Of a DNA stretch of 64,000 nt, positions 19,265 through 27,050 are shown in pieces. This DNA comes from Comamonas sp. BIGb0152. GTDB lineage: Bacteria > Pseudomonadota > Gammaproteobacteria > Burkholderiales > Burkholderiaceae_C. The position numbers were made by a program, and so were the translations under genes. The notes under the pieces are model-generated. The model saw only the letters and a program-made list of their open reading frames with translations. It had not been told where the DNA came from and did no database searches. The DNA lies in contig NZ_JANUDY010000001.1 in the NCBI RefSeq assembly GCF_024809975.1, positions 248,001-312,000 of the forward strand, given 5' to 3'. The stretch's first letter is position 1, and every line of letters starts with the position of its first letter.

Positions 19265-19284
19265 GCAGCGCCGAAGCTGCAATT

Positions 19285-19452
19285 GTAGCAGGCAATTTGA
19301 GGGTGCCGGGAAGAAACGTGAATTTCTAAAAAATTGCTGCGCTAAGGCCAGGTCACCTCCGGCCTGGTCAGCACGGGCCTGGGTACGCGGCTCGTCCACA
19401 AAGGACAAGCGTAGAGCGGGAACTGGCGAGGCCTGCGCGTCTGTCTCAGCAG
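19285..19452 (+). repeat. Left copy of a roughly 170-bp direct repeat
   Basis: Matches 24318-24490 in the same orientation. The best-conserved core, 19366-19452 against 24404-24490, is 87 bases in both copies with about four mismatches by eye (it begins GGTCAGCACGGGCC and ends GTCTGTCTCAGCAG). The outer part is more diverged but still alignable (AGAAACG..ATTTCT.AAAAA). The copy ends exactly where MarR-like coding sequence begins. Confidence 0.8.
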
Positions 19453-19458
19453 TGGGCG

Positions 19459-19818
19459 GTGATGGGCGCGCTGTCGCGGCCAGAAACCGCCGAGGGCATG
19501 GGCATGGGCGACCTGGCCCGCTACCTGTTGGTGAGCCGCCAGAACCTCACCGGCCTGCTGTCACGCATGGAGGTCGCAGGCTATGTGCACAGCGTGCCCG
19601 ACCCGGCGGGCAAACGCTCGCGCTTGGTGCAATTGACGCCAGCCGGACAGCAGGTGTGGCAGCACGATGCGGCCGAGTCGATTGGCCGCTATTACGAGCA
19701 GGCGCTGGAAGGATTTTCGAGCAACGACATGGTCCACACCCTGCACTATCTGCTCAAGCTGCTGGACAACATGAAGGCGATCGATGCGCAGCAGAATGCG
19801 GGCAAGGAGGAGAGCTGA
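19459..19818 (+). CDS. MarR family regulator, N-terminally truncated
   Basis: 119 residues from GTG at 19459. The wing-helix part is intact: GMGDLARYLLVSRQNLTGLLSRMEVAGYV, then RSRLVQLTPAGQQVW and a C-terminal dimer helix. MarR proteins are usually 140-165 residues with about 40 residues of N-terminal dimer helices before the QWAVMGAL segment; here these are absent. The segment starts right at the edge of the direct repeat, with no recognisable ribosome site. The gene is probably truncated by rearrangement and may not be expressed. Confidence 0.6.
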   Translation: MMGALSRPETAEGMGMGDLARYLLVSRQNLTGLLSRMEVAGYVHSVPDPAGKRSRLVQLTPAGQQVWQHDAAESIGRYYEQALEGFSSNDMVHTLHYLLKLLDNMKAIDAQQNAGKEES

Positions 19819-20008
19819 GCGCAGCTGTTTCCTCGCATGCTGGCAGAGCCGGGCAATGGCCGCAAGGATCGACGCCAAGTGGCTCAAGAACGGTTACGCA
19901 AGCCAGGGCCGAAATCAATCAATACATCTACGTTGCCCCGGTTGGCGACACACGGCCTGCAAATACGTGGCTCGCGGTCTTTACCCCGTCTCCACCGCGT
20001 CAACGCTG

Positions 20009-22150
20009 CTACAAATTAACGCGCAAAACTGCACCCTCACTCGCTAGAACAAGGGTGCGGTCATCCAGCGCAGTCAGACCGTATACCCAGTTAAGCCGGC
20101 CGGGCAGAGTTCCAAGACGGACACCCAAGTTACCCAGCGCTTCGCTGCCAGCCACCAAGCGAAGATCACCGCCGGGCTCCATGGCATAGATAGCACTACT
20201 TCCCCCGACAAAATCCGGCTGCGTTGACGACACAAAGATCTGGCCGGAAGGCGAAACGGCCATCTGGTCAAAGGTGGAAACGTCGCTTTCACTTCGCCAT
20301 AGCTTGCTGGGTTCTGCGCCCTGCCCATCAATGCGGTACACGGCAGCACGCCCGCTGCTGCTGTACAGGTAGACGCGGCCTTGCGAGTCGACCTTGCTAT
20401 TCCATAGCTGCCATGCCGGCGAGTAGTCCGGGAAAGGCCGCTCCAATACCTGGCCTGGCGTGCCTGCATAGGTGGTCACGCTGCCATCTGGGGTGATACG
20501 GCGCAAGGTCTGTCCATACCACAGACGCAGCACTCGAGGGCTAGGAAGCGCGACACCGCCTCGCTCATATTCATACGCCGGTGCATCGATGACCCAGAGG
20601 TTGCCAGCCTGGTCGAACGACAGACCTCTAGGCGATGCAAACCGCGCTTGCAAAGCAGAACCGTCTGCATAGCCTTTCTCTTCGATATCGCCCGCAAACA
20701 CCACCAGACTGCCGTCGGCTTTCAGCTGCATGATGGCGCAGCCTGAAGCATAGAAGATGTTGTCGTTCCCATCGGCGGCAATCTGTGTCACGCCTTCAGG
20801 TAATTTGCCAGGCAACGTAGTAACAGCACCATCGGACCCTACTTTTCTAACGACTTGATGGTAGGCCTCGACATCCGGTCGCGAACCCCAATAGCTCTCG
20901 AGCACAAAGATATGGCCTTTGGCATTCACCGACATGCTGCTCATGGCACCCGTGAAGCGCGCGTTGGACCCCACGCCATCCACCGAAATACGATCTACGT
21001 TGGCCCCCACCCAGGAGCTTACCTTTCTGGTTTGCAGATTGATCCTGCGCAGTGCGTTGGAATCCTCGCCAATGAGCAGATCACCATCAGGCAATTGCAC
21101 CATGGAGGACGGGCGCTGCAAACGCGCATCCTCGCCCACACCATCGTTCACGTCCCAGAGGTCCAGATGCGCATCCGGAATTCCCACGAACGGCGTGAAG
21201 GAGCCGTCCAAACCCAGCTGGACAACGCGGCTGCCCTCCAAGGCATAGAACGACGTGGCGCTCGTCTGCACCAGATTACTGACATTTGTACGCAACTCGT
21301 TGGCATTGGACATAGTGTGGACCTGACCGTCCAGTGTGATGCTGCGGAAATGTCTCCTATCCAGCGCCAGAAGGCTGCCGTCCGGTTGCCCGAGCAATTG
21401 GATGAGATCGACAAAGCCTGCTTCGCTGCCTTGACCATCCCTGCGCTCTAGCGGAAGACCTTGCCGCCCCGCAACAGTAACAATCTGACCACCGCTCGTC
21501 AGCTTACGAACCATCATATCTTCCGGCATTCCAGACACGGTTCCTTTGTCGATAAAGTACAAACTACCGTCCGCACCCAACACCGGGGATGCCACACAAC
21601 CCATCCGTGCGGACGCGCCATCGCCATCGGCGTAGCCAGCCTCCGAAGGATTTCCGGCAATGGGTATCCAGCCGGTGTCGCTTTGGCGGTAAATGCAGGC
21701 CCAAGCAAAGGCATGAAGCCGCCCTTGGGCATCTGCAGCTATTTGGTATTCCGAACCTGCAGGGGGACCTGGAACGAGACTGAGCTGCGCATCCTGGCCG
21801 ACCTTCGCAAGACGACCACCATTGATCGGGATGTAGACAGCGCCACCGGGAGCAATACTCAAGTAATTACGAGTTGGCAGCCGTGCCTCTGCACCTTTGC
21901 CCTCCAGCAAACCGGCTCCGCCTAGTTGACCTGCCAGCAGAAAAATGCCCGGATCCTGCACGGCGGGTGGAGGTGCTGGCACCACTTCACCTCCATCTGA
22001 GTCAGAACCTCCGCCGCAGCCTGTCAATACCAATGCCCCCCCACCGAGTGCAGAAAGAAATACCCGCCGACTAAGCCCGTCCAGGCGCACGAAGCTACTT
22101 TTCTGTGATTTATTCTGGGGAAATTTCAAGCCACTCTCCTTGTAATTCAT
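20009..22150 (-). CDS. Tat-exported NHL-repeat lipoprotein
   Basis: 713 residues. The N-terminus has a twin-arginine motif and lipobox: SRRVFLSALGGGALVLTGC, so export through Tat and lipid anchoring at about Cys45 are predicted, followed by GGGSDSDGGE and a Pro linker. The rest holds repeated NHL/beta-propeller units such as ADGNDNIFYASG, FASPRGLSFDQAGNLWVID, VDSQGRVYLYSSSG and VSPSGQIFVSSTQP, often ending in YADG. Such propellers bind ligands or protein partners at the cell surface. It lies alone on its strand. No enzyme domain was seen and the role is unknown. Confidence 0.85.
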   Translation of the reverse strand: MNYKESGLKFPQNKSQKSSFVRLDGLSRRVFLSALGGGALVLTGCGGGSDSDGGEVVPAPPPAVQDPGIFLLAGQLGGAGLLEGKGAEARLPTRNYLSIAPGGAVYIPINGGRLAKVGQDAQLSLVPGPPAGSEYQIAADAQGRLHAFAWACIYRQSDTGWIPIAGNPSEAGYADGDGASARMGCVASPVLGADGSLYFIDKGTVSGMPEDMMVRKLTSGGQIVTVAGRQGLPLERRDGQGSEAGFVDLIQLLGQPDGSLLALDRRHFRSITLDGQVHTMSNANELRTNVSNLVQTSATSFYALEGSRVVQLGLDGSFTPFVGIPDAHLDLWDVNDGVGEDARLQRPSSMVQLPDGDLLIGEDSNALRRINLQTRKVSSWVGANVDRISVDGVGSNARFTGAMSSMSVNAKGHIFVLESYWGSRPDVEAYHQVVRKVGSDGAVTTLPGKLPEGVTQIAADGNDNIFYASGCAIMQLKADGSLVVFAGDIEEKGYADGSALQARFASPRGLSFDQAGNLWVIDAPAYEYERGGVALPSPRVLRLWYGQTLRRITPDGSVTTYAGTPGQVLERPFPDYSPAWQLWNSKVDSQGRVYLYSSSGRAAVYRIDGQGAEPSKLWRSESDVSTFDQMAVSPSGQIFVSSTQPDFVGGSSAIYAMEPGGDLRLVAGSEALGNLGVRLGTLPGRLNWVYGLTALDDRTLVLASEGAVLRVNL

Positions 22151-22173
22151 CTATCAAATATCGATTCCACAAA

Positions 22174-22412
22174 ACACTATAGATGAAATACTCTCAACCC
22201 ATCCAGCATTTGGCACGGGGACCATGGCGACTGGTGACGGGGCTGGTGACGGGCAAGCACCGCTGACTGCAACGAGCAGCCTCACTACATACTAGATCAG
22301 GGCGAGTACACGATGCGACCTGCCTCAAGAATCAGTCGCGCCCAAGGACCGTGCACGCCACGAAACACTACATGTAGTGTCTTGCCGACCATCAACACAC
22401 CACCTATAGTGT
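22174..22412. promoter_or_regulatory. Cluster of ACACTA palindromic sites upstream of the NHL lipoprotein
   Basis: The gap 22151-22615 has no recognisable gene. It contains ACACTATAG at 22174-22182, the perfect 16-base palindrome ACACTACATGTAGTGT at 22365-22380 and CTATAGTGT at 22404-22412 (inverse of the first). Three related sites upstream of one gene suggest an operator set, but no regulator is identified. Confidence 0.4.
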
Positions 22413-22443
22413 TTGCAACTGAGATCTATATGCTATTCTTATA

Positions 22444-22480
22444 AAAGAAAAAGCCACTGAGAGCTGTAACTCTCAGTGGC
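22444..22480 (-). terminator. Orphan rho-independent terminator
   Basis: On the minus strand an 11-bp stem GCCACTGAGAG/CTCTCAGTGGC with a 6-base loop is followed by TTTTTCTTT. No minus-strand gene is recognised immediately upstream (22481-22872 on that strand), so it may end a small RNA or be left from a lost gene. Confidence 0.7.
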
Positions 22481-22615
22481 CTAGCAGATGACCGACACCG
22501 GCGAAATCTGCTCCCGAACTCACGTCCTAGGAAACGTTGAGCATAGCTGAATCGATTCGATTGTGCTGAGAGGGTTCTAAGTACCGGAATGTTTGCTGTA
22601 TAGAAAGGAATCCTT

Positions 22616-22801
22616 ATGACAGCAGGAACGAAGCCCGGTACGAGTACCGGCAACAGTGGCGGTATCTTCCAAGAAGTGGGGCCTCGCGGCGGGCCGCGTG
22701 ACAACTTCGTGGCAGTACCTGACCACCGGCCTTTGCCTCCAACTACGACTCCTGGCAGCACATGGAAGCCAGTCAGCCGTACGCCGAACAGCAAACGGTG
22801 A
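22616..22801 (+). CDS. Small YjzC-like protein
   Basis: 61 residues, hydrophilic and Gly/Pro-rich. The pattern PGT..GNSGGIFQEVGPRGG..D.RPLPPTT.PGSTWKP resembles the YjzC family of small proteins of unknown function (B. subtilis YjzC has NNGVYVEIGETG and a closing RFPET..W). AAGGAA lies 7 bases before the ATG, supporting expression. A YegP gene follows 71 bases downstream on the same strand. The family call is from memory of the pattern. Confidence 0.65.
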   Translation: MTAGTKPGTSTGNSGGIFQEVGPRGGPRDNFVAVPDHRPLPPTTTPGSTWKPVSRTPNSKR

Positions 22802-22872
22802 TGTAACTTAAGCGTGGCGCCCTTGCCCCTCAGTGACTCTCAATTTATCGATACTCAATAAAGGAAATTCAA

Positions 22873-23205
22873 ATGCCTGGAATTTTTCATCTCAAGCGCA
22901 GTGGAGTTCAATACATGTTCAATCTCAAGTCCTCCGGGAACGGCGAGGTTGTTCTGACCAGTGAGCTCTATACATCTAAACAAAACGCGGAAGGTGGCAT
23001 CCTATCCGTAAAGGCCAATGCGCAACACGATGCCCGCTATCAGAAGTTGACGGCAAGAGATGGTAGCCCGTACTTCACATTGACGGCTACAAATGGTCAG
23101 GTGATAGGTGTCAGTGAGATGTACTCGACTACTCGCGCGCGTGATGACGGTATCGCGTGGGTGAAGGCCAACGCGCCATCGGCTACTACTGTCGACCAGA
23201 CATAA
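22873..23205 (+). CDS. yegP: YegP family (DUF1508) protein
   Basis: 110 residues, the same length as E. coli YegP. It consists of two tandem DUF1508 units of about 50 residues: FNLKSSGNGEVVLTSELYTSKQNAEGGI (residues about 16-44) and FTLTATNGQVIGVSEMYSTTRARDDGI. AAAGGAAATTC precedes the ATG. The protein is small, soluble and of unknown function. The hairpin GGGGCTG...CAGCCCC at 23249-23282 may end the transcript. Confidence 0.93.
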   Translation: MPGIFHLKRSGVQYMFNLKSSGNGEVVLTSELYTSKQNAEGGILSVKANAQHDARYQKLTARDGSPYFTLTATNGQVIGVSEMYSTTRARDDGIAWVKANAPSATTVDQT

Positions 23206-23333
23206 GCAACGAGCCTGGATACAGTCCAATAGCATGTAAGAAAGTGGGGCTGCGGATGCCATAGAAGGCAGACGTCAGCCCCATTCTCATGTGTACCGCA
23301 CCGCCATCAGCGCATGTGAGTACGAGCACTTCA

Positions 23334-24185
23334 TTAATTGCGATTAAGGCCAAACCGCCTGCTCCCCAGCGCCAGCTTCCAATAATTCTCCCGTGCGATC
23401 ACTTCGCGGCGAGGCATAGTTGTTGACAAGGCCTCCAACAGCGTGAACCTGAACTCGTTTTCACGGCCTGGATGATTTTTGAGTAATTCAATCAGCTCCA
23501 AATTGCCGCCATGACCGGTGGCGGCATAGGCACACCATCTTTGCCAGATTCCATTGAGGCCGTAAGCTGAACCGACGTACTGCCGGCCACTCTTCTCGTC
23601 CGTGATGAGATACACACCGGCAATGGAGCCCAAGCCTTGCTGCCATGTGACCTCCGTCATCGCAAGGCGCAGTTCCGAAATCACCAATGAGGTATCTGAG
23701 ACGGTCGTAAATGGGACTGCAGGTTCTGCACGTAGACGAATGGGGTAGTTGTTGGCATCCTGAAGAACCCTGCGCCATCCCACTTCTTTGCCGGTCCAGG
23801 TGATCTCCAACTTCATGCGCAAGTCAGCCAACTGATCGAGCTCTTCTAGCTCATGATAGTAGCCACTTGTCCGTTCCTCAAAAGGCTCCAAACTCTCTTT
23901 CAATAGTCCTCTGTCAAAAGCATCCTGCCCAGGCATCACATCCGTGATTCGCCACAAGCCCAACAGGACCCCCTGACCCGGCTGGTGCCCGTAAAAGCCA
24001 ATGATCAGGCCGCCCTTCTTATGCGGCCTGATCTGCATGGCCTGGTACAAGGTCAAAGCCCGTGTACCCAGATATTTTTGCAATGGATATTTCCCAGTCT
24101 TATGTCTCATCAAGGTGACTGGCTGAGCATTCGGGTCAATGCCCCGCTCCAGAAGCAGTCCGTATAGCTGGGTAGAAATCATCAT
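23334..24185 (-). CDS. GIY-YIG nuclease family protein
   Basis: 283 residues from ATG 24185 (a TTG at 24278 would add 31 residues; neither has a strong ribosome site). The C-terminal 100 residues hold the GIY-YIG module: GVYLITDEKSGRQYVGSAYG, then WQRWCAYAATGHGGN, FRFTLLEALS, and a Glu in VIARENYWKLALGSR that matches the metal-binding Glu. The N-terminal 190 residues, beginning LYGLLLERGIDPNAQPVTLMRH, are a domain I have seen joined to GIY-YIG in many genomes. Substrate and role are not established; stand-alone members may act in DNA repair or in mobile elements. Confidence 0.82.
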   Translation of the reverse strand: MMISTQLYGLLLERGIDPNAQPVTLMRHKTGKYPLQKYLGTRALTLYQAMQIRPHKKGGLIIGFYGHQPGQGVLLGLWRITDVMPGQDAFDRGLLKESLEPFEERTSGYYHELEELDQLADLRMKLEITWTGKEVGWRRVLQDANNYPIRLRAEPAVPFTTVSDTSLVISELRLAMTEVTWQQGLGSIAGVYLITDEKSGRQYVGSAYGLNGIWQRWCAYAATGHGGNLELIELLKNHPGRENEFRFTLLEALSTTMPRREVIARENYWKLALGSRRFGLNRN

Positions 24186-24317
24186 GGTTTCGTCAAGTGA
24201 GAGACGACGAAAATTATCTGTGATCAGAGTTGGAGTTGAATTGGCAAACGATTTCGCTTCTGACCAGGGGCAATCCAAAGATAGACGGATTTCATTTACC
24301 TGACTGGCGGCAGTCCA

Positions 24318-24490
24318 GTAGCAAGCAATTGGAGAGTCTCAGAAAGAAACGCGGATTTCTGAAAAATGGGTGCGCCGGGGTGCGCCGGGGTGCGCTGGGA
24401 TACGGTCAGCACGGGCCTGGGCACGCGGCTCGCCCTCAAAGGACAAGCGTAGAGCGGGAACTGGCGAGGCCTGCACGTCTGTCTCAGCAG
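24318..24490 (+). repeat. Right copy of the roughly 170-bp direct repeat
   Basis: Partner of 19285-19452. It contains a local triplicate of a 10-mer (TGCGCCGGGG twice, then TGCGCTGGGA) at 24371-24400 that is not matched in the left copy. Past the conserved core the sequence runs into a non-MarR-core reading DRFGEAQRVFLDQLHNNP, which may be a remnant of a MarR N-terminus. The whole gap 24186-24587 has no other recognised gene. Confidence 0.75.
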
Positions 24491-24587
24491 TGACCGCTTT
24501 GGCGAGGCGCAACGCGTGTTCCTGGATCAGTTGCATAACAATCCCATGACGCTTACTGCGGTCTCTTCTTCCCACCCATTAATTACT

Positions 24588-25847
24588 ATGAAAAAAACCT
24601 TGTTGGCCATTGCCGCTGCTGCGGCCCTTTCTTTGACCGTATCGGGCTGCTCCGACAGCAGCGCCTCCTCGCTCCGCTACAACGCTACGCTCGACCAGGC
24701 TTCGCAGGCTGAGAAAGCGGCAGTTCTGCAAACGCTGCAGGAACTGGTCAATATCGAGACCGGCACCAATGACGCCGTGGGCATTCCGCAGATGGGCAAC
24801 TACCTCGAAGCCCGCCTGCAGTCGCTGGGCGCGACCGTGGTGCGCCACAAGGCAGAAGCGGGGGTAGTGGGCGACAACATTGTCGGCACCTTCCAGGGCA
24901 GCGGCACCAAGAGCCTGCTGTTGATGGCGCACATGGATACCGTTTACGCGAGAGGCATCCTGGCCACCGCCCCCTTCAAGATCGAAGGCGACAAGGCCTA
25001 TGGCGCCGGCATTGCCGATGCGAAGGGCGGCATCGCCGTCATTCTGCACAGCCTGGGCCTGCTCAAAGCGCAGAACTTCAGCAAGTTCAAGACGATCACG
25101 GTGATGTTCAACACCGATGAGGAAAAGGGCTCCTTCGGCTCGCGCGACCTGATCCAGAAGCTGGCGGCGACGCACGACTATGTCCTGTCGTACGAGCCTT
25201 CAGGCCTGGAAGAAGGCTTTGGCACGGCGACATCGGGCATTGCCTATGTGCAGGCCGTGGTGCATGGCAAGGCATCGCATGCAGGCGTGGCGCCAGAAGC
25301 GGGCATCAACGCGCTGACCGAGGCATCGGCTCTGGTGCTGCGCACGCAGGACGTTCAGGACAAATCCAAGGAGCGCGGCTTCAACTGGACCACCATGACC
25401 GCCGGCGGCAGCGCTACCAACATCATCCCGGACAAGGCCGTTGTCAACGCCGATGTGCGCTATGGCAAGAACGAGGACCTGGAGCTGATGAAAGGCATGT
25501 TGGACAAGGCAGCCGCCGCGCCCCATGTGCACGGTGCCACCATTGACATCAATCTGACCCGTGGCCGCCCCGCCTTCAACGCGACCGATGATGGCGTCAA
25601 GCTCATCCAGAAAGCCATCACCATCTACGCCGATGTGGGCGGTAAATCGCAGATGTACACCACCCGAGGCGGCGGCGGATCGGATGCGGCCTACGCCGCC
25701 CTCTCGGGCAAGCCGGTCATTGAAGGCTTGGGCCTGCCCGGTGCCAACTACCACTCGAACCTGGCCGAGTATGTGCTGACCGAGCCCATCGCGCGTCGCC
25801 TGTACCTGTCGGCGCAGTTGATCTCCGATCTGGGACAGGGCATGTAA
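24588..25847 (+). CDS. M20 family glutamate carboxypeptidase (CPG2-like) lipoprotein
   Basis: 419 residues. A signal peptide with lipobox LTVSGC predicts a lipid-anchored periplasmic enzyme. The di-zinc site is complete: MAHMDTVYARG (His and Asp), GAGIADAKGG (bridging Asp), TDEEKGSFGS (catalytic Glu-Glu), SYEPSG (Glu) and NYHSNLAEYV (C-terminal His). Order and length match carboxypeptidase G2, which removes C-terminal Glu from folates and similar N-acyl glutamates. The ATG at 24588 is chosen because the signal peptide begins there. A strong terminator follows at 25877. Exact substrate is not provable from sequence. Confidence 0.9.
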   Translation: MKKTLLAIAAAAALSLTVSGCSDSSASSLRYNATLDQASQAEKAAVLQTLQELVNIETGTNDAVGIPQMGNYLEARLQSLGATVVRHKAEAGVVGDNIVGTFQGSGTKSLLLMAHMDTVYARGILATAPFKIEGDKAYGAGIADAKGGIAVILHSLGLLKAQNFSKFKTITVMFNTDEEKGSFGSRDLIQKLAATHDYVLSYEPSGLEEGFGTATSGIAYVQAVVHGKASHAGVAPEAGINALTEASALVLRTQDVQDKSKERGFNWTTMTAGGSATNIIPDKAVVNADVRYGKNEDLELMKGMLDKAAAAPHVHGATIDINLTRGRPAFNATDDGVKLIQKAITIYADVGGKSQMYTTRGGGGSDAAYAALSGKPVIEGLGLPGANYHSNLAEYVLTEPIARRLYLSAQLISDLGQGM

Positions 25848-25876
25848 GCGCCTGCGCGATACTCCCTCCGCTTCCG

Positions 25877-25905
25877 GGCGCCAGCAAACACTGGCGCCTT
25901 TTTTT
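25877..25905 (+). terminator. Rho-independent terminator after the carboxypeptidase gene
   Basis: GGCGCCAG pairs with CTGGCGCC around CAAACA, followed by seven T. It lies 30 bases past the stop at 25847. Confidence 0.92.
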
Positions 25906-26134
25906 ATGGCCTGGATGAGCGGCCAGCAGCTGTGCGCCCGATGCGGCGAGCACATACAGAATGCGCGCCAACCGCTACCGGAACAAGAGACAAAAGACGA
26001 CGATGTCGCAGCCTGCCCGCGTACGCTGCAACACCGCACGCGACTCCAGCTGCGGACTATCATTGCCTGGTCAGCGGGCCATGTCGAAGTTCATGCGGGC
26101 GCCGCCCCGACAACCGGCTTTAAGGAGTCAATCC

Positions 26135-26632
26135 ATGTTCTCTATGAGTGTTCCATGGTGGGAGTTTGTCGTTCGCGGCTTTGTCGTTTACGCATTCCTG
26201 CTGGTGTTTCTGCGACTGACTGGCCGCCGCCAAATTGGGCAGTACGATCCCTTCGATCTGATCTTGCTGCTCATCCTGTCAAACGCCGTGCAGAACTCGA
26301 TGAACGCGGGCGACAACTCCCTGATTGGCGGCCTCATATCGGCCACCACCTTGATCGCCTGCCACTCCATCGTGGCGCAGCTGAGCTACCGCAGCAGGCG
26401 GGTGTCGCGCTGGGTCGATGGCATTCCCAAGCGGCTCATCGCCAATGGACAGGTCAACCGGCAGGTGATGGATGCCGAGCTCATTACCAGCGACAACCTG
26501 AAAGCGGCCCTGCGCGGCGCTGGCTGCCTGCACACCTACGAGGTGGAGCAGGCAACGATCGAGACCAACGGGCAGATCACGATTGTGCTGCGCAACCGCG
26601 ACAGCACGGAGGGGGCGAACGACGTTGTATAG
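26135..26632 (+). CDS. DUF421 (YetF-like) membrane protein
   Basis: 165 residues. Three helices in the first 85 residues (FVVRGFVVYAFLLVFLRL, DLILLLILSNAVQNSM, GGLISATTLIACHSIV) include the family signature LTGRRQIGQYDPFDLILL. The soluble part follows with PKRLIANGQVNRQVMDAELI and LRGAG. ATG at 26135 has a strong AAGGAG; upstream in-frame starts add unrelated residues. The molecular function of DUF421 is unknown. Its last 97 bases overlap a minus-strand frame. Confidence 0.88.
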   Translation: MFSMSVPWWEFVVRGFVVYAFLLVFLRLTGRRQIGQYDPFDLILLLILSNAVQNSMNAGDNSLIGGLISATTLIACHSIVAQLSYRSRRVSRWVDGIPKRLIANGQVNRQVMDAELITSDNLKAALRGAGCLHTYEVEQATIETNGQITIVLRNRDSTEGANDVV

Positions 26633-26994
26633 CCATGGGCGTGCTGCCTCCAACGGTTCGCAAAAACATTCGGAAACGGTTCGCACAGTTTGAACTTTTG
26701 CTTCTTGCCCGAGGGCGTGGCTGGCATTTCTGCCCGGTCCACCGCGCACTCAGGCTGGTAGTACATCGCCAACGGCTGTGCGTGCAGGAAGTCGGCCCCT
26801 TCACTTGCCACCGGCCAGGCCACACCGTGCTTGCGCACTCGGGTCATCGGCAAGGGCAAGGGCAAGGGCAAGGGCAAGGGCAAGGGCAAGGGCAAGGGCA
26901 AGGGCAAGCGTAGCGGAGCTGGCATCACCACGGGCACCAGGCAAACGCCAGACCCGCTACAAACAGTAACCATAGCGAAGAGCAGCACCCCCAT
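26536..26994 (-). CDS. Putative exported protein with Leu-Pro dipeptide repeats
   Basis: An open frame of about 152 codons. It starts with a signal-like segment (GVLLFAMVTVCSGSGVCLVP), passes through about nine Leu-Pro dipeptides encoded by a hexanucleotide repeat, then KHGVAWPVASEGADFLHAQP and KKQKFKLCEPFPNVFANR. Codons of 26640-26830 in this frame end mostly in G or C, as in the real genes here, which argues that at least this part is or was coding. Against it: no clear ribosome site, no known family, and overlap with the DUF421 3' end. Confidence 0.35.
   Translation of the reverse strand: MGVLLFAMVTVCSGSGVCLVPVVMPAPLRLPLPLPLPLPLPLPLPLPLPMTRVRKHGVAWPVASEGADFLHAQPLAMYYQPECAVDRAEMPATPSGKKQKFKLCEPFPNVFANRWRQHAHGYTTSFAPSVLSRLRSTIVICPLVSIVACSTS
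26851..26908 (+). repeat. Hexanucleotide microsatellite (CAAGGG)n
   Basis: Nine full CAAGGG units plus CAAG, without interruption. In the minus frame the units encode Leu-Pro dipeptides, so gain or loss of units would change protein length without shifting the frame. Confidence 0.95.
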
Positions 26995-27050
26995 CGCGTC
27001 ATAGCCGCATGCCACACTTGCGGGTTTTGCAAACCCAAGGGGATGGATAA

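Noticed and set aside
22426-22794. Minus-strand 122-codon frame over the orphan terminator
   Set aside because: It runs through the terminator hairpin and is antisense to the better supported YjzC-like gene.
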